Positions 1 to 8,392 of a stretch of DNA of 64,000 nucleotides are shown one piece after another. Made by a program: the position numbers and the translations under genes. The DNA is from Taibaiella helva (GTDB taxonomy: Bacteria > Bacteroidota > Bacteroidia > Chitinophagales > Chitinophagaceae), in NCBI RefSeq assembly GCF_003545695.1, contig NZ_QUZZ01000004.1, forward strand, positions 434,001 through 498,000, written 5' to 3'. Numbering within the stretch: the first letter of the stretch is position 1; the number at the start of each line of letters is the position of its first letter. The notes below the pieces were generated by a model that ran no database searches, was not told the origin of the DNA, and worked only from the letters and a program-made list of their open reading frames with translations.

Positions 1-1
1 C

Positions 2-187
2 ACTTTAAGCAGGCATTTCGGCGTGCAGATACGCCTGACAAATGCCCGCTTAAACCATTGTACGCTGAGCGCCGGATTTGACCAGCAGACCCTGGAAGAT
101 ATCCTGAAAGACATTACCGAAACCTTCGGCCTTAGCTATTCTGTTAAAAAACCTTATATCGACATTAATGGCGCAGCCTGCAAATAA
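2..187 (+). CDS. FecR-family anti-sigma factor, C-terminal end (5' truncated by window edge)
   Basis: The frame is open from the window edge to the TAA at 185-187 and gives 61 residues. They read like the C-terminal DUF4974 domain of Bacteroidota FecR proteins: a short STN-like fold with LSRHFGVQIRL, the TLSAGFDQQTLEDIL segment and a SYSVKK strand. FecR proteins are inner-membrane anti-sigma factors that relay a signal from a TonB-dependent receptor to an ECF sigma factor. The upstream part, and any sigma gene, lie outside the window. The gene overlaps the next one by 20 bp, which implies translational coupling. Family assignment is fairly sure; the length of the whole protein is unknown. Confidence 0.75.
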   Translation, partial: TLSRHFGVQIRLTNARLNHCTLSAGFDQQTLEDILKDITETFGLSYSVKKPYIDINGAACK

Positions 188-1484
188 ACGCTCAAGGTTA
201 TGCCTGTCTCTTATCCTCCTTTTGTTTTCTGCCTTTCCTCTCTTTGCCCAGAAGACAAATCCAATGTTTTATAAGGAGATATTACTGCTGCATAAGCCTT
301 ATACCCTACATTCGCTCACGCGGGAGATCCAGCGGCAGAGCGGCATTACGTTTTCCTACAATGCGGCACGCATCAATCCTGCACAAAAAGTAGGGATCAG
401 CAAACGGCTGGACAGGATCACGGTGAAAGAGCTGCTGGGGCTGCTGGGCAAAAAGACCGGCGTCGGCTATAAGATCGTTAACCAATCACATATTATCTAC
501 ACGCCGGCGACAGCCGGAAGAAAGCCTAAGGCAAAAAAAGACCACACCGGGAAAAGGATGGGAGTAGCACAGTCGCAAAAACCTGCGCCGGCCTCCAGAG
601 CCGGGGTACAACCACCGGCTGTACCGGAACCGGAAGCGTTGCAATCGCTGGTTATTGTAGGCGATTCTTCGCTGGCCATGAGCTACTATCTCTCGGGGGG
701 CAGTGGCAGCGGTGGCGCTTACGGCGGAAATATAGCGCCTAAATATCCTGAAACAACGCAGGCCGAAGAAGAGGACGATGATGAGGAGGCAATGTATGGA
801 ACAGATCGTAAAACCCGCCGGCAGCAAGGCAAGGGTGGCTTCTACACGCCACTCGGCCAAAGTGCCACAGTACGTTTTATCAAACAGAGTGTCCTGGTAT
901 CCGGAGGCCTTTCGGCCGATGATCTGTATTATATCAACCCGACCCTAAGAATAGGATTCAGCTTTCTGCATGGAACGATAGCTTATAGTACAGGCTCTTT
1001 CGCCCACTGGCGCTATGGCCTCGGCAGCGCTCTGAATATCGGCGACCGCTGGAACCTGCGCCTGGAGGTCAATTCGGGCGGACCGCTGCAATCACCCTAT
1101 AACATCCGGGTTTTTGATACCACCAGGATACCCATCGACTCGGGGCAGGTTCAACTGGTGATCAATGAGCGCAACACGCCGTTGCTGGTTCAATCCAGGC
1201 TGACACGATTCGTGCTGGGCGCAGAATGGAATGTGACAGGGAACTTTTATTTAGGCGGCGCCCTGATCCTTAACCGGCTGCACACCACTTATTCCAGCAA
1301 TGGTAATGCCATAGCCCTCAGGGATATCTTGCCTGTGGGTATCGATGCCGACAAGAAATACAGAACGATCGACCCGCCCTACCTGCTGGGCAACAGCTAT
1401 TCGGCCAACAGTACGTCTAATACCAAGATATGGCTGGGTATACAGCTCAGCCTGATCTACAGGATTCGTTTCTTCGATCAGTAA
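168..1484 (+). CDS. STN-domain protein with predicted outer-membrane barrel-like C-terminus
   Basis: 438 aa. Residues 1-28 form a signal peptide ending in FAQ. Residues about 33-110 match an STN (secretin/TonB N-terminal) domain, with YTLHSLTREIQRQSGITFSYN and a closing HIIYT strand. A long low-complexity linker (about 111-225) carries a Ser/Gly stretch and an acidic EEEDDDEE run. The last 200 residues alternate aromatic and polar residues as in a small outer-membrane beta-barrel. There is no SusC plug or long TonB barrel. The start overlaps the FecR stop by 20 bp, so it probably works with that anti-sigma factor. Domain call for STN is good; the role is inferred. Confidence 0.7.
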   Translation: MAQPANKRSRLCLSLILLLFSAFPLFAQKTNPMFYKEILLLHKPYTLHSLTREIQRQSGITFSYNAARINPAQKVGISKRLDRITVKELLGLLGKKTGVGYKIVNQSHIIYTPATAGRKPKAKKDHTGKRMGVAQSQKPAPASRAGVQPPAVPEPEALQSLVIVGDSSLAMSYYLSGGSGSGGAYGGNIAPKYPETTQAEEEDDDEEAMYGTDRKTRRQQGKGGFYTPLGQSATVRFIKQSVLVSGGLSADDLYYINPTLRIGFSFLHGTIAYSTGSFAHWRYGLGSALNIGDRWNLRLEVNSGGPLQSPYNIRVFDTTRIPIDSGQVQLVINERNTPLLVQSRLTRFVLGAEWNVTGNFYLGGALILNRLHTTYSSNGNAIALRDILPVGIDADKKYRTIDPPYLLGNSYSANSTSNTKIWLGIQLSLIYRIRFFDQ

Positions 1485-1495
1485 AGGGCCGGAGG

Positions 1496-2854
1496 TTACA
1501 GGTATTGATCGGCAAGCCAGACCATAGCGGTAAGGGTAAAGGCGCCCAGCTTGAGCTCCCTGTGGCTTACTGTCTCAAACACATCATTAGCGCTATGGTG
1601 CAGATCGAAATACCGTTGAGAATCGGGTAAAAGCCCGGCCAGCGGCACACCCAGCTTTTTTAACGGACCAATATCGGTACCGCCTTCTTCCTGGCTGAAG
1701 TCGTAAACGCCATAAGGTTCGAGCAAGGGGGCCCAGGACCGCACTTTCTGCTTCAGCGTTGCAGTCATTTCCAGGCCTACTCCGCGCGGAGAAAAACCAC
1801 CTGCGTCGCTTTCCATAGCCCATATATGTTTTTCGCCGGTTGCTTTTACAGAATCGGCATAGGCGTAGCCACCTTTCACACCATTCTCTTCATTCATAAA
1901 CAGAACGGCTCTTATACTACGGCGGGGCTTTTCACCCGAAGCCTTCAGGGCGCGAAGCACTTCTATCGATTGCACACAACCTGCGCCGTCGTCGTGAGCG
2001 CCCTCGCCCACATCCCAGGAGTCAAGGTGTCCGCCCACGACAATAAATTCATCGGGACGTTCGGCGCCTTTCAGCTCGCCGATCACATTATAGGACCGCT
2101 TTACCCCCTTCATGGAGCAATTGGAGACCAGCTGCGCTTTACACTTGCTCCGGCTGCAGGCGGCAGCCAGCCTGTCGGCCGAAATGTTGCCGATAGCTAC
2201 GGCGGGAATATGCGGCAAGCCATCGTAGTAACGGCTGGCGCCGGTATGCGGCGCATCGTCGGCGCCGGTACCTACCGAACGGATGATCACGCCAGCGGCC
2301 AGCTTCTCCGCTGCTTTATTCAAGGCAACCCAACGGTACTTTACCGCATCGCCATAACCTTCGAAAGTATTGACCAGGTCTTGCCGGAACTTATAATTAA
2401 AGAAAATGATCTTGTCTTTTACCTGCTCCGCTGACAATTGTTCAAAAGCAGCAAGGTCGGCTACGCAGACCAGCTCACGCTCCAGCAGTTTGCCCCCCGT
2501 ACCTTCCGTATTGCCCAGCGACAACATGGGTATTTGCTGAAAACGGCCATCCAGCTGTACTTTAAGCGTTTCTTTCCCTCTCACCCAAAGCGGTACATCC
2601 ACCGGCTGCAGCCACACGCGGTCGGCGCCGGCAGCTTCCATGGCTGCTTTGCCCCAGGCCACCGCTTTATCTGCTTCCGGCGATCCGCTAAGCCGATGGC
2701 CTATCGTTTTGGTCAGCACCCTCAGGTTATCGTAGCAGGTGCTGTTCCACATAATATCATCAGAGAGGCGACGCAAGGCAAGAGAGTCGGCATTTTGTGC
2801 AAAAGAAGTCATAGCTGTAGCCAGCAGCCCGACAAAAGCGGCTAATCTTTTCAT
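1496..2854 (-). CDS. M28-family metallopeptidase (carboxypeptidase Q-like), secreted
   Basis: 452 aa from the ATG at 2852-2854. A longer reading would need a TTG at 2872 and would put extra residues before an obvious signal peptide (MKRLAAF to SFAQ). The zinc site is clear: GGHLDSWDVGEGAHDDGAGC around residues 274-293, MNEENGVKGG, an MESDAGG Asp and a late LHHSAND His. The segment between the signal and the catalytic domain has the PA-domain-like insertion of this family. The enzyme should act in the periplasm or outside the cell as a di- or aminopeptidase. It converges with the STN gene, 11 bp apart. Substrate unknown. Confidence 0.9.
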   Translation of the reverse strand: MKRLAAFVGLLATAMTSFAQNADSLALRRLSDDIMWNSTCYDNLRVLTKTIGHRLSGSPEADKAVAWGKAAMEAAGADRVWLQPVDVPLWVRGKETLKVQLDGRFQQIPMLSLGNTEGTGGKLLERELVCVADLAAFEQLSAEQVKDKIIFFNYKFRQDLVNTFEGYGDAVKYRWVALNKAAEKLAAGVIIRSVGTGADDAPHTGASRYYDGLPHIPAVAIGNISADRLAAACSRSKCKAQLVSNCSMKGVKRSYNVIGELKGAERPDEFIVVGGHLDSWDVGEGAHDDGAGCVQSIEVLRALKASGEKPRRSIRAVLFMNEENGVKGGYAYADSVKATGEKHIWAMESDAGGFSPRGVGLEMTATLKQKVRSWAPLLEPYGVYDFSQEEGGTDIGPLKKLGVPLAGLLPDSQRYFDLHHSANDVFETVSHRELKLGAFTLTAMVWLADQYL

Positions 2855-2935
2855 GCAGTAAAAATAAGACAAAGAAGCTAAGGTAGGTTACCCGCAGCGC
2901 TTTTGCTTTGCGGCAACGCTTGCCCTGAATTTTCG

Positions 2936-2943
2936 TAAGTTTG
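2936..2943 (+). promoter_or_regulatory. Bacteroidota -7 box upstream of the reductase gene
   Basis: TAAGTTTG matches the TAnnTTTG consensus exactly and lies 19 bp before the ATG at 2963. No TTTG is found at the ideal -33 spacing, so only the -7 element is claimed. Confidence 0.5.
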
Positions 2944-2962
2944 ACCCTTACTTACATGCCAG

Positions 2963-4015
2963 ATGCCGGAACAGGAATTGCCATACGAACAGCTGATCAT
3001 CCAAAAAATCATTACCGAAACACCCGATGCCAGAACCTTTGTATTGCAACAGGTTTCGGGCATACCTTATACCTACAAAGCCGGTCAGTTCCTGACCCTT
3101 GTGTTCCCACGGCCTACCGGTGAGCAACGTCGTTCCTACTCGCTTTCCTCGGCTCCCGGCCTCGACGACGCCCTCGCGATTACCGTGAAGCGAATAGAGA
3201 ATGGCGAGTTCTCGCGTTACTTTATCGATCATGCCCGGGAGGGCGACCGGCTGCTGAGCGCTGGCATTGGCGGGCTTTTTGTCCTGCCCGAAGACATCGC
3301 CGCTTACCGGCAGCTTTTCTTTATCATAGCCGGCAGCGGCATCACACCTGCCTTTTCGCTGATCAAAACGATCCTTCACAAGCATGTCCATTTGTCGATT
3401 GTGCTGCTCTACAGCAACCGCAGTGCACAGGACACTATCTTTTACGACGCGCTAATCGAGCTGGCACAGCACAGCCAGGGAAGGCTGATCATAGATTTCC
3501 TCTTCAGCTCTTCCAACAACATTCTTAAATCACGGCTCAACAACAGCTTGCTGGCGGCGCTTCTGAGCGAATATGGACAGGCCCGGCCCGAAGAGATACT
3601 CTGCTATACCTGCGGGCCGGTGGATTATATGGATACGGTCAGCATTACCTTACTCACCGAAGGCATACCAAGGAGCAACATTAAGAAGGAAAGCTTCGTG
3701 AGCTATGTGCCTGAGCTGACCGAGCTGCCACCCGATACGGAACCGCATAGGGTCAGCATTAAGCTCAAAGACCATACGGCCGCCTTCACGGTACAGTTCC
3801 CGGTATCGATCCTGCACCAGGCGCAAAAAGAAGGCATTGCCTTGCCCTACAGCTGCGAATCGGGACAATGCGGCAGCTGTGCTGCACGCTGCACCCGCGG
3901 AAGGGTATGGATCGCCTATAACGAGGTGCTCACCGATAAAGAGCTGGACGAAGGCCTGGTGCTCACCTGCCAGGGCTTTCCCATCGGCGGCGATATTGAA
4001 CTGGAATACGAATAA
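2963..4015 (+). CDS. Ferredoxin-type NAD(P)H oxidoreductase (FAD / NAD / plant-type 2Fe-2S)
   Basis: 350 aa. Three domains are visible in order: an FAD-binding barrel with the RSYSLSS flavin motif (about residues 53-60), an NAD(P)-binding domain with IIAGSGITPAFSLIK and a later CYTCGPVDYM segment, and a C-terminal 2Fe-2S ferredoxin domain with CESGQCGSC plus a last Cys in VLTCQG. This is the layout of PaaE/HmpX-like reductases that pass electrons from NAD(P)H to an oxygenase or other acceptor. No paaABCD genes are nearby, so a role in phenylacetate breakdown is not supported here. It reads alone and converges with the methylase gene downstream. Confidence 0.88.
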   Translation: MPEQELPYEQLIIQKIITETPDARTFVLQQVSGIPYTYKAGQFLTLVFPRPTGEQRRSYSLSSAPGLDDALAITVKRIENGEFSRYFIDHAREGDRLLSAGIGGLFVLPEDIAAYRQLFFIIAGSGITPAFSLIKTILHKHVHLSIVLLYSNRSAQDTIFYDALIELAQHSQGRLIIDFLFSSSNNILKSRLNNSLLAALLSEYGQARPEEILCYTCGPVDYMDTVSITLLTEGIPRSNIKKESFVSYVPELTELPPDTEPHRVSIKLKDHTAAFTVQFPVSILHQAQKEGIALPYSCESGQCGSCAARCTRGRVWIAYNEVLTDKELDEGLVLTCQGFPIGGDIELEYE

Positions 4016-4036
4016 GCAAATAACACCAGTCGGCTA

Positions 4037-4768
4037 TTATCCCATCAGGAGAAAGACTACGGGACGTTTATGCAGGTCGGGCGGCGCTTGTGTCCAGGCA
4101 CCGATTGTCTGCGTACGGATCCATTCCCCTTCACCAGTAATATCGGCGGCGATGCACAGCCTTGTACTATGCTTGCACAGGCGCAGCAGCTCCTGCAGCA
4201 GCTGGTTGTTGCGGTAAGGCGTTTCGATAAAGATCTGCGTCTCGTTGCGCTGCACTGAAAGCTGCTCCAGCTCCTTGATTGCTTTACCTCTCTGTGGGTC
4301 CTTCACCGGAAGGTAGCCTGTAAATCGAAAACCCTGGCCATTAAACCCCGAAGCCATAAGCGCCAGCAATACCGAGCTGGGACCCGTCTGGGGAATAACC
4401 AGCACGCCCATTTCCTGGGCCAGCGCTGCCAGCACACTGCCGGGATCGGCCATGCCGGGGCAACCGGCTTCGCTCATCATACCCACTTCATGACCGGCCT
4501 TCAGCCATTGCCTCAGCAAAGCCAGGTCGGGCTCCGTCTGGTTATTGATCTCGACAAAGTGAATGGCATCAATGTCTACTTCACGATCGATGCTTTTGAG
4601 ATAACGTCGCGCCGTACGGATGTTCTCGACGAAATAAAACTTAAGCCTGCAGCTCAGCAGCTTTACGGATTCGGGTATCGTATGCAGGGCGTTTTCGGCC
4701 AGGGGTACCGGGAGCATATACAGCTTACCACCTGTACCCGCGCTTTCTTTCGTTTCAGCTTGTGCCAT
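4037..4768 (-). CDS. RsmI-like tetrapyrrole-methylase-fold SAM methyltransferase
   Basis: 243 aa from the ATG at 4766-4768; another ATG at 4786 would add six residues. The shorter start is preferred because a TACCTTTA box lies just before it. KLYMLPVPLAENA, the SEAGCPGMADPG loop, a GPSS segment and GFRFTGYLPVK match the RsmI branch of the family, which 2'-O-methylates C1402 of 16S rRNA. This protein is shorter than E. coli RsmI (about 286 aa) and may be a Bacteroidota paralogue, so no symbol is given. It starts right after the terminator of hpf, so it is probably transcribed on its own. Confidence 0.8.
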   Translation of the reverse strand: MAQAETKESAGTGGKLYMLPVPLAENALHTIPESVKLLSCRLKFYFVENIRTARRYLKSIDREVDIDAIHFVEINNQTEPDLALLRQWLKAGHEVGMMSEAGCPGMADPGSVLAALAQEMGVLVIPQTGPSSVLLALMASGFNGQGFRFTGYLPVKDPQRGKAIKELEQLSVQRNETQIFIETPYRNNQLLQELLRLCKHSTRLCIAADITGEGEWIRTQTIGAWTQAPPDLHKRPVVFLLMG

Positions 4769-4787
4769 AGCGGTAAAGGTAAGCATG

Positions 4788-4815
4788 AAAAAAGGCCGTA
4801 CAAAATCGTACGGCC
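4788..4815 (-). terminator. Rho-independent terminator of hpf
   Basis: GGCCGTAC and GTACGGCC form a perfect 8-bp stem (4794-4801 / 4808-4815) with a 6-nt loop. On the minus strand it is followed by a run of six T, about 25 nt after the hpf stop. Confidence 0.8.
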
Positions 4816-4838
4816 CTGAATATGATCGGGGAGCTACG

Positions 4839-5138
4839 CTAAGCGTACATCTTCTCCTTGGTTTTTTTGATTTGGGCGACCAGCGAATCATAGGCTTGGT
4901 CGAAGGACTCTTCAAACACTTTAGACTCATGCTTGGCAAAGAGCGAGCGCCGGGGCACCGACACTTTAATTTCCGCCACCTTATCCCTTACTTTCTGAGA
5001 GAGATTTTCGAGGCGAAGATAGACTTCGACACCCGTTATTTTATCATGGAAGGTTTTCAGTTTATCAAGCCTTTTTTGCACATGTTCCAGCAGCTTCTGG
5101 TCTGCGTCAAAATGAACGGTCTGAATTTGTACATTCAT
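4839..5138 (-). CDS. hpf: Ribosome hibernation promoting factor (short HPF/RaiA type)
   Basis: 99 aa, the size of short HPF. It starts MNVQIQTVHFDADQKLLEHVQKRL and has the family's alternating strand/helix layout, with EVYLRL, KVAEIKVSVPRRSLFAKHES and a Lys-rich C-terminal helix. HPF binds the 30S decoding region in stationary phase and promotes inactive 100S dimers. It follows the Xer recombinase and rpsU on the same strand, a gene order I recall as common in Bacteroidota. A near-consensus TACCTTTC box lies at about 5198-5205, inside the 106-bp gap before the gene. A terminator follows. Confidence 0.92.
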   Translation of the reverse strand: MNVQIQTVHFDADQKLLEHVQKRLDKLKTFHDKITGVEVYLRLENLSQKVRDKVAEIKVSVPRRSLFAKHESKVFEESFDQAYDSLVAQIKKTKEKMYA

Positions 5139-5244
5139 AGTTCTTCATTTTAAAGTTAAACAATAAAAAAAATCGGGTAGGTGTGCTTCATAACGGAAAG
5201 GTATAAAAAATATAATGACGGATTAACTTCAGGAGAGCCTTTAT

Positions 5245-6144
5245 CTAACTTTTAGGATGTGACTTGCGGTACACCTCTTTCAGCCGCTCGATGTTGCTGT
5301 GCGTGTAGATCTGCGTCGCTGCCAGGCTGCTGTGCCCCAGCAGCTCCTTAATGGCATTCAGCTCTGCCCCTTTATTGGAAAGCTGTGTGGCAAAAGTGTG
5401 CCTTAGTACGTGTGGGCTCTTCTTGTTCAAGGTCGTTACCGATTGAAGATGCTTGCGGACGACGCGGTACACATACTGAGGATAAACCGGCTTTCCGTCC
5501 TTAAGACATAACAAAGCCGGACCGGCTTGGTTGAACAGCTTCCGCTTTTCGGCCATATATTGTTGCAGATCGATCAGTAAGGTTTCGCTTACAGGGATCA
5601 ATCGTTCTTTGTTGCGCTTGCCCAGCACTCTGACCTGCTGACGGGCAAATTCAATGTCCGACTCCTTAAGCCCTACCAGCTCGGCCCGGCGCATACCGGT
5701 CTGGTACAGCAGCTCTATAATCAGCCTTTCGGTATCGCCTTCAAAGCCTTCAGGATATTGCGCTACCTCATCGATCAGGCTGGTTTGCTGCTCTTCCAGG
5801 AAGGAGGGCAGGCGCTTTGGCGCTTTGGGCGTGCTCACCTGTCGTGTAGGATTCTGGTCCACCAGTCCCAGGCGCAATAAATATTTAAAAAAAGATTTTA
5901 CTGCCGACATTTTGCGCTGCAGGGTCCGCTCTCCCTTATCCTCTTCTTTGAGCTGCGCCAGCCAGGAGCGGATATGGATATGACGGATCTGTCCCACCTC
6001 CGCGAGGCCGAACTGCGTATCCAGGAAATGAAGGAATTGATTGAGATCATTACGGTAAGCCGTAAATGTATGTTCCGACATGCGCTTTTCGAAGCGTATA
6101 TAGCGGAGGAATTCGGGTATTGCAGCTTCAGTAAGCAAGAGCAA
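5245..6144 (-). CDS. Tyrosine recombinase XerC/XerD-type
   Basis: About 299 aa using the TTG at 6144; a TTG at 6138 is also possible. The only in-frame ATG nearby (6081) would remove half of the first helix of the core-binding domain. A reading from 6213 would run through the rpsU terminator hairpin and is rejected. The N-terminal SAM-like domain (FLRYIRFEKRMSEHTFTAYRNDL) precedes a catalytic domain with QTGMRRAELVGL, HVLRHTFATQL and LGHSSLAATQIYTH, giving the Arg-His-Arg-His-Tyr set. Its place between rpsU and hpf marks it as the housekeeping chromosome-dimer recombinase, not a mobile-element integrase. XerC versus XerD cannot be settled. Confidence 0.85.
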   Translation of the reverse strand: MLLLTEAAIPEFLRYIRFEKRMSEHTFTAYRNDLNQFLHFLDTQFGLAEVGQIRHIHIRSWLAQLKEEDKGERTLQRKMSAVKSFFKYLLRLGLVDQNPTRQVSTPKAPKRLPSFLEEQQTSLIDEVAQYPEGFEGDTERLIIELLYQTGMRRAELVGLKESDIEFARQQVRVLGKRNKERLIPVSETLLIDLQQYMAEKRKLFNQAGPALLCLKDGKPVYPQYVYRVVRKHLQSVTTLNKKSPHVLRHTFATQLSNKGAELNAIKELLGHSSLAATQIYTHSNIERLKEVYRKSHPKS

Positions 6145-6178
6145 ATATTTAGGATCTTTGCCGCCCGAAAAAAATAAA

Positions 6179-6210
6179 GCGGACTGTAAATATACACATT
6201 TACAGTCCGC
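6179..6210 (-). terminator. Terminator hairpin after rpsU
   Basis: GCGGACTGTAAAT and ATTTACAGTCCGC form a perfect 13-bp stem with a 6-nt loop. On the minus strand the stem is followed by TTTATTTTTTTT. It lies about 80 nt after the rpsU stop and just before the likely start of the Xer gene. Confidence 0.8.
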
Positions 6211-6289
6211 CAAAAAAATTATTATAACCCGGCATCCGCCCCTGTATAGAGGAAGGCAACAGCCGGTTTATGGATATTCATGCAAAAGC

Positions 6290-6487
6290 TTACAGCTCCA
6301 CTTTACCGGAAAGAATCTGCTGACGGTAAGCCGCCTTCAGAATCTCTTTTCGACGTTGCACGGAAGGCTTGGTGAAAGCCTGGCGGGTACGCAGTTGGTT
6401 CAGTGTGCGGGACTTCTCAAACTTCTTTTTGTATTTTTTGAGCGCCTTGTCTATGTTTTCGCAATCTTTAGCATCTAAAATAAGCAT
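6290..6487 (-). CDS. rpsU: 30S ribosomal protein S21
   Basis: 65 aa from the ATG at 6485-6487; an upstream in-frame codon would add 12 residues not found in S21. The sequence is a full S21: MLILDAKDCENIDKALKKYKKKFEK, then LRTRQAFTKPSVQRRKEILKAAYR. S21 is a small basic protein of the 30S platform. The start sits downstream of a clear TACCTTTG promoter box. A terminator follows, so it can be made alone, with some read-through into xer and hpf. Confidence 0.95.
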   Translation of the reverse strand: MLILDAKDCENIDKALKKYKKKFEKSRTLNQLRTRQAFTKPSVQRRKEILKAAYRQQILSGKVEL

Positions 6488-6520
6488 AGTAATATACCCC
6501 CTTTTTTTCCTTTGGGACAG

Positions 6521-6528
6521 CAAAGGTA
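6521..6528 (-). promoter_or_regulatory. -7 box of rpsU
   Basis: On the minus strand this reads TACCTTTG, a perfect TAnnTTTG. A TTG lies 17 nt upstream in an AT-rich spacer. It is 33 nt before the rpsU ATG. Confidence 0.7.
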
Positions 6529-6571
6529 AATATATTTTTTAAATTCAACAAATCAGCTGTGGATTTTCCTA

Positions 6572-6579
6572 TAATTTTG
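6572..6579 (+). promoter_or_regulatory. -7 box of tsaD
   Basis: TAATTTTG matches TAnnTTTG and ends 10 nt before the tsaD ATG, so the transcript would have almost no leader. Confidence 0.6.
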
Positions 6580-6589
6580 CAGTTTCCTT

Positions 6590-7606
6590 ATGCAACGTTC
6601 CGCATCCGTAATCCTGGCGATAGAATCTTCCTGTGACGAAACGGCTGCTGCTATCCTGGTTGACGGCAAGGTAGCGAGCAATATAATAGCCACACAAAAA
6701 GTACACGAGCAATATGGTGGCGTGGTACCCGAACTGGCCTCCAGGGCACATCTGCAGCAGATTGTTCCGGTCGTCGACACCGCGATAAGACAGGCGGGCA
6801 TTGTCAAAAGCGACATTACAGCCGTTGCCTTTACCCAGGCCCCGGGCCTGATCGGCTCCCTGCTGGTGGGGGCCTGCTTTGCCAAAGGCTTTGCCCAGGC
6901 GCTGAATATTCCTCTCATCGCGGTACACCATATGCAGGCCCATGTGCTCGCCCATTTTATCGACGAGCCGAAGCCGTCTTTTCCGTTCCTCTGCCTTACC
7001 GTATCCGGCGGCCATACCCAGATTGTGCTTTGTCGTTCCCACCTGGAAATGGAAGTGCTGGGCGAAACCCTGGACGATGCAGCAGGCGAAGCTTTCGACA
7101 AGGTGGCTAAAATGCTGCAGCTCCCCTATCCCGGCGGGCCGCTGGTAGACAAGCATGCGCAAAAAGGCGATCCGGATCGGTTCTCCTTTCCCATACCCGA
7201 GATCAAAGGCCTCGATTTCAGCTTCAGCGGGATCAAGACTGCCGTGCTGTATTTCCTGCAAAAACAGCAAAAGGACGATCCTGGCTTCGTAGCCAACCAT
7301 CTCGACGATATTTGCGCTTCCGTTCAGCATACGATTGTCAAAGCGCTGCTGCAGAAGCTGGAAAAGGCCGCCCGGCAACGGGGCATCAAAGAGATCGGCA
7401 TCGCCGGCGGCGTATCGGCCAACAGCGGGCTGCGCCAGGCCCTGGAAGACTATGGCCGCCGCAATGGCTGGAAGGTTTACCTGCCTAAATTTGAATACTG
7501 CACCGATAATGCCGCCATGATCGGCATCGCCGCATGGTACAAGCTGCAGCAGCAACAGTTCACCGACCTGAGCGCCGTGCCTTCGGCCAGGGCCCAATGG
7601 ATATAA
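6590..7606 (+). CDS. tsaD: tRNA N6-adenosine threonylcarbamoyltransferase
   Basis: 338 aa, normal for the family. It opens with VILAIESSCDETAAAIL (ASKHA-fold strand with the SSCDE motif) and has the metal-binding HHMQAH motif, the TVSGGHTQIV loop, and a late GIAGGVSANSGLR. TsaD transfers the threonylcarbamoyl group, made by TsaC, to A37 of ANN-decoding tRNAs together with TsaB and TsaE. It runs directly into the next methyltransferase gene with no gap, so the two form an operon of A37-type tRNA modification genes. It is essential in many bacteria. Confidence 0.96.
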   Translation: MQRSASVILAIESSCDETAAAILVDGKVASNIIATQKVHEQYGGVVPELASRAHLQQIVPVVDTAIRQAGIVKSDITAVAFTQAPGLIGSLLVGACFAKGFAQALNIPLIAVHHMQAHVLAHFIDEPKPSFPFLCLTVSGGHTQIVLCRSHLEMEVLGETLDDAAGEAFDKVAKMLQLPYPGGPLVDKHAQKGDPDRFSFPIPEIKGLDFSFSGIKTAVLYFLQKQQKDDPGFVANHLDDICASVQHTIVKALLQKLEKAARQRGIKEIGIAGGVSANSGLRQALEDYGRRNGWKVYLPKFEYCTDNAAMIGIAAWYKLQQQQFTDLSAVPSARAQWI

Positions 7607-8341
7607 ATGCCCAATTCCTGGTTCCAGTTCAAGCAATTCCGTATCGAGCAGGATCGCTGCGCCATGAAGGTATCGACCGATGCCTGCATCCAGGGCGCAT
7701 GGGCTGCCCGGCAAATGCAGCACCTTTTTCCCGGCGATGCTCCGGTGCGCCTGCTGGACATCGGTACGGGCACAGGGCTGCTGAGCCTGATGCTGGCACA
7801 GGAAAAAGACAATGTGTTTATCGATGCGATTGAGCTGAACGAAGAGGCTGCGCTGCAGGCTGCAGAAAATTTCCATGCCAGCTCCTGGAGCAGCCGGCTC
7901 ACAGCACGGCATATATCCCTGTCGGCTCATACCGGCCAGGGAGGCACTTATGACTTCATTATCTGCAATCCTCCTTTCTTTCACAACCAGCTGGGCTCGG
8001 AGCAGCAGGCCCGCCACGATGCCCGGCACAGCACAGCGCTGGACAAGGAGACCCTGGCGCAGGCGATAAGCGCACTATTGGACAAGGAAGGCTATTGCTG
8101 CATCATGTATCCTTTAAGCGAATGGAACGATTGGCTGAAAACCGCGGACCGGCATGGCTTATATCCGGCGAGGGTATTGATGGTGCAGCCCGGAGCCGGT
8201 GCAGCGGCCAATCGCATGATCGGCCTGTTTAGCGGGGAAGCGAAAACCAGCGCTACAAATACGCTGGTGACCTATGAAAGCAAAGGAAGCTACAGCGCTT
8301 CTTTCCGTGAATTGCTGCGACCTTACTACCTGGCCTTATAA
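7607..8341 (+). CDS. tRNA1(Val) A37 N6-methyltransferase-like (TrmN6/YfiC family)
   Basis: 244 aa. The FxFKQFRIEQDRCAMKVSTDACIQGAW opening is typical of the YfiC/TrmN6 family. The SAM site LDIGTGTGLLSLMLAQ (about residues 46-62) and the catalytic NPPFF motif of N6-adenine methylases follow. The start codon abuts the tsaD stop codon, which makes coupling with tsaD very likely. Both proteins act on position 37 next to the anticodon. A bidirectional terminator follows at once. Target tRNA in this organism is inferred from the family. Confidence 0.85.
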   Translation: MPNSWFQFKQFRIEQDRCAMKVSTDACIQGAWAARQMQHLFPGDAPVRLLDIGTGTGLLSLMLAQEKDNVFIDAIELNEEAALQAAENFHASSWSSRLTARHISLSAHTGQGGTYDFIICNPPFFHNQLGSEQQARHDARHSTALDKETLAQAISALLDKEGYCCIMYPLSEWNDWLKTADRHGLYPARVLMVQPGAGAAANRMIGLFSGEAKTSATNTLVTYESKGSYSASFRELLRPYYLAL

Positions 8342-8345
8342 AAGA

Positions 8346-8376
8346 AGCGGGCTGCCCGGAATCCGGACAGCCCGCT
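8346..8376. terminator. Bidirectional terminator between the TrmN6-like gene and the convergent lipoprotein gene
   Basis: AGCGGGCTG pairs with CAGCCCGCT, with an inner CCGG/CCGG helix. The plus side is followed by TTATTTTT and the minus side by a T-rich stretch. Confidence 0.75.
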
Positions 8377-8392
8377 GATTATTTTTCAGCGA

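Noticed and set aside
5245-6144. Integrase of a mobile element
   Set aside because: The tyrosine recombinase sits in the housekeeping rpsU-xer-hpf order with no att repeats or cargo genes, so it is taken as the chromosomal Xer enzyme.
6569-8029. 486-codon open frame antisense to tsaD and the TrmN6-like gene
   Set aside because: It mirrors two clearly conserved genes, has no family resemblance, no promoter and starts at no sensible signal; long shadow frames are expected at this base composition.
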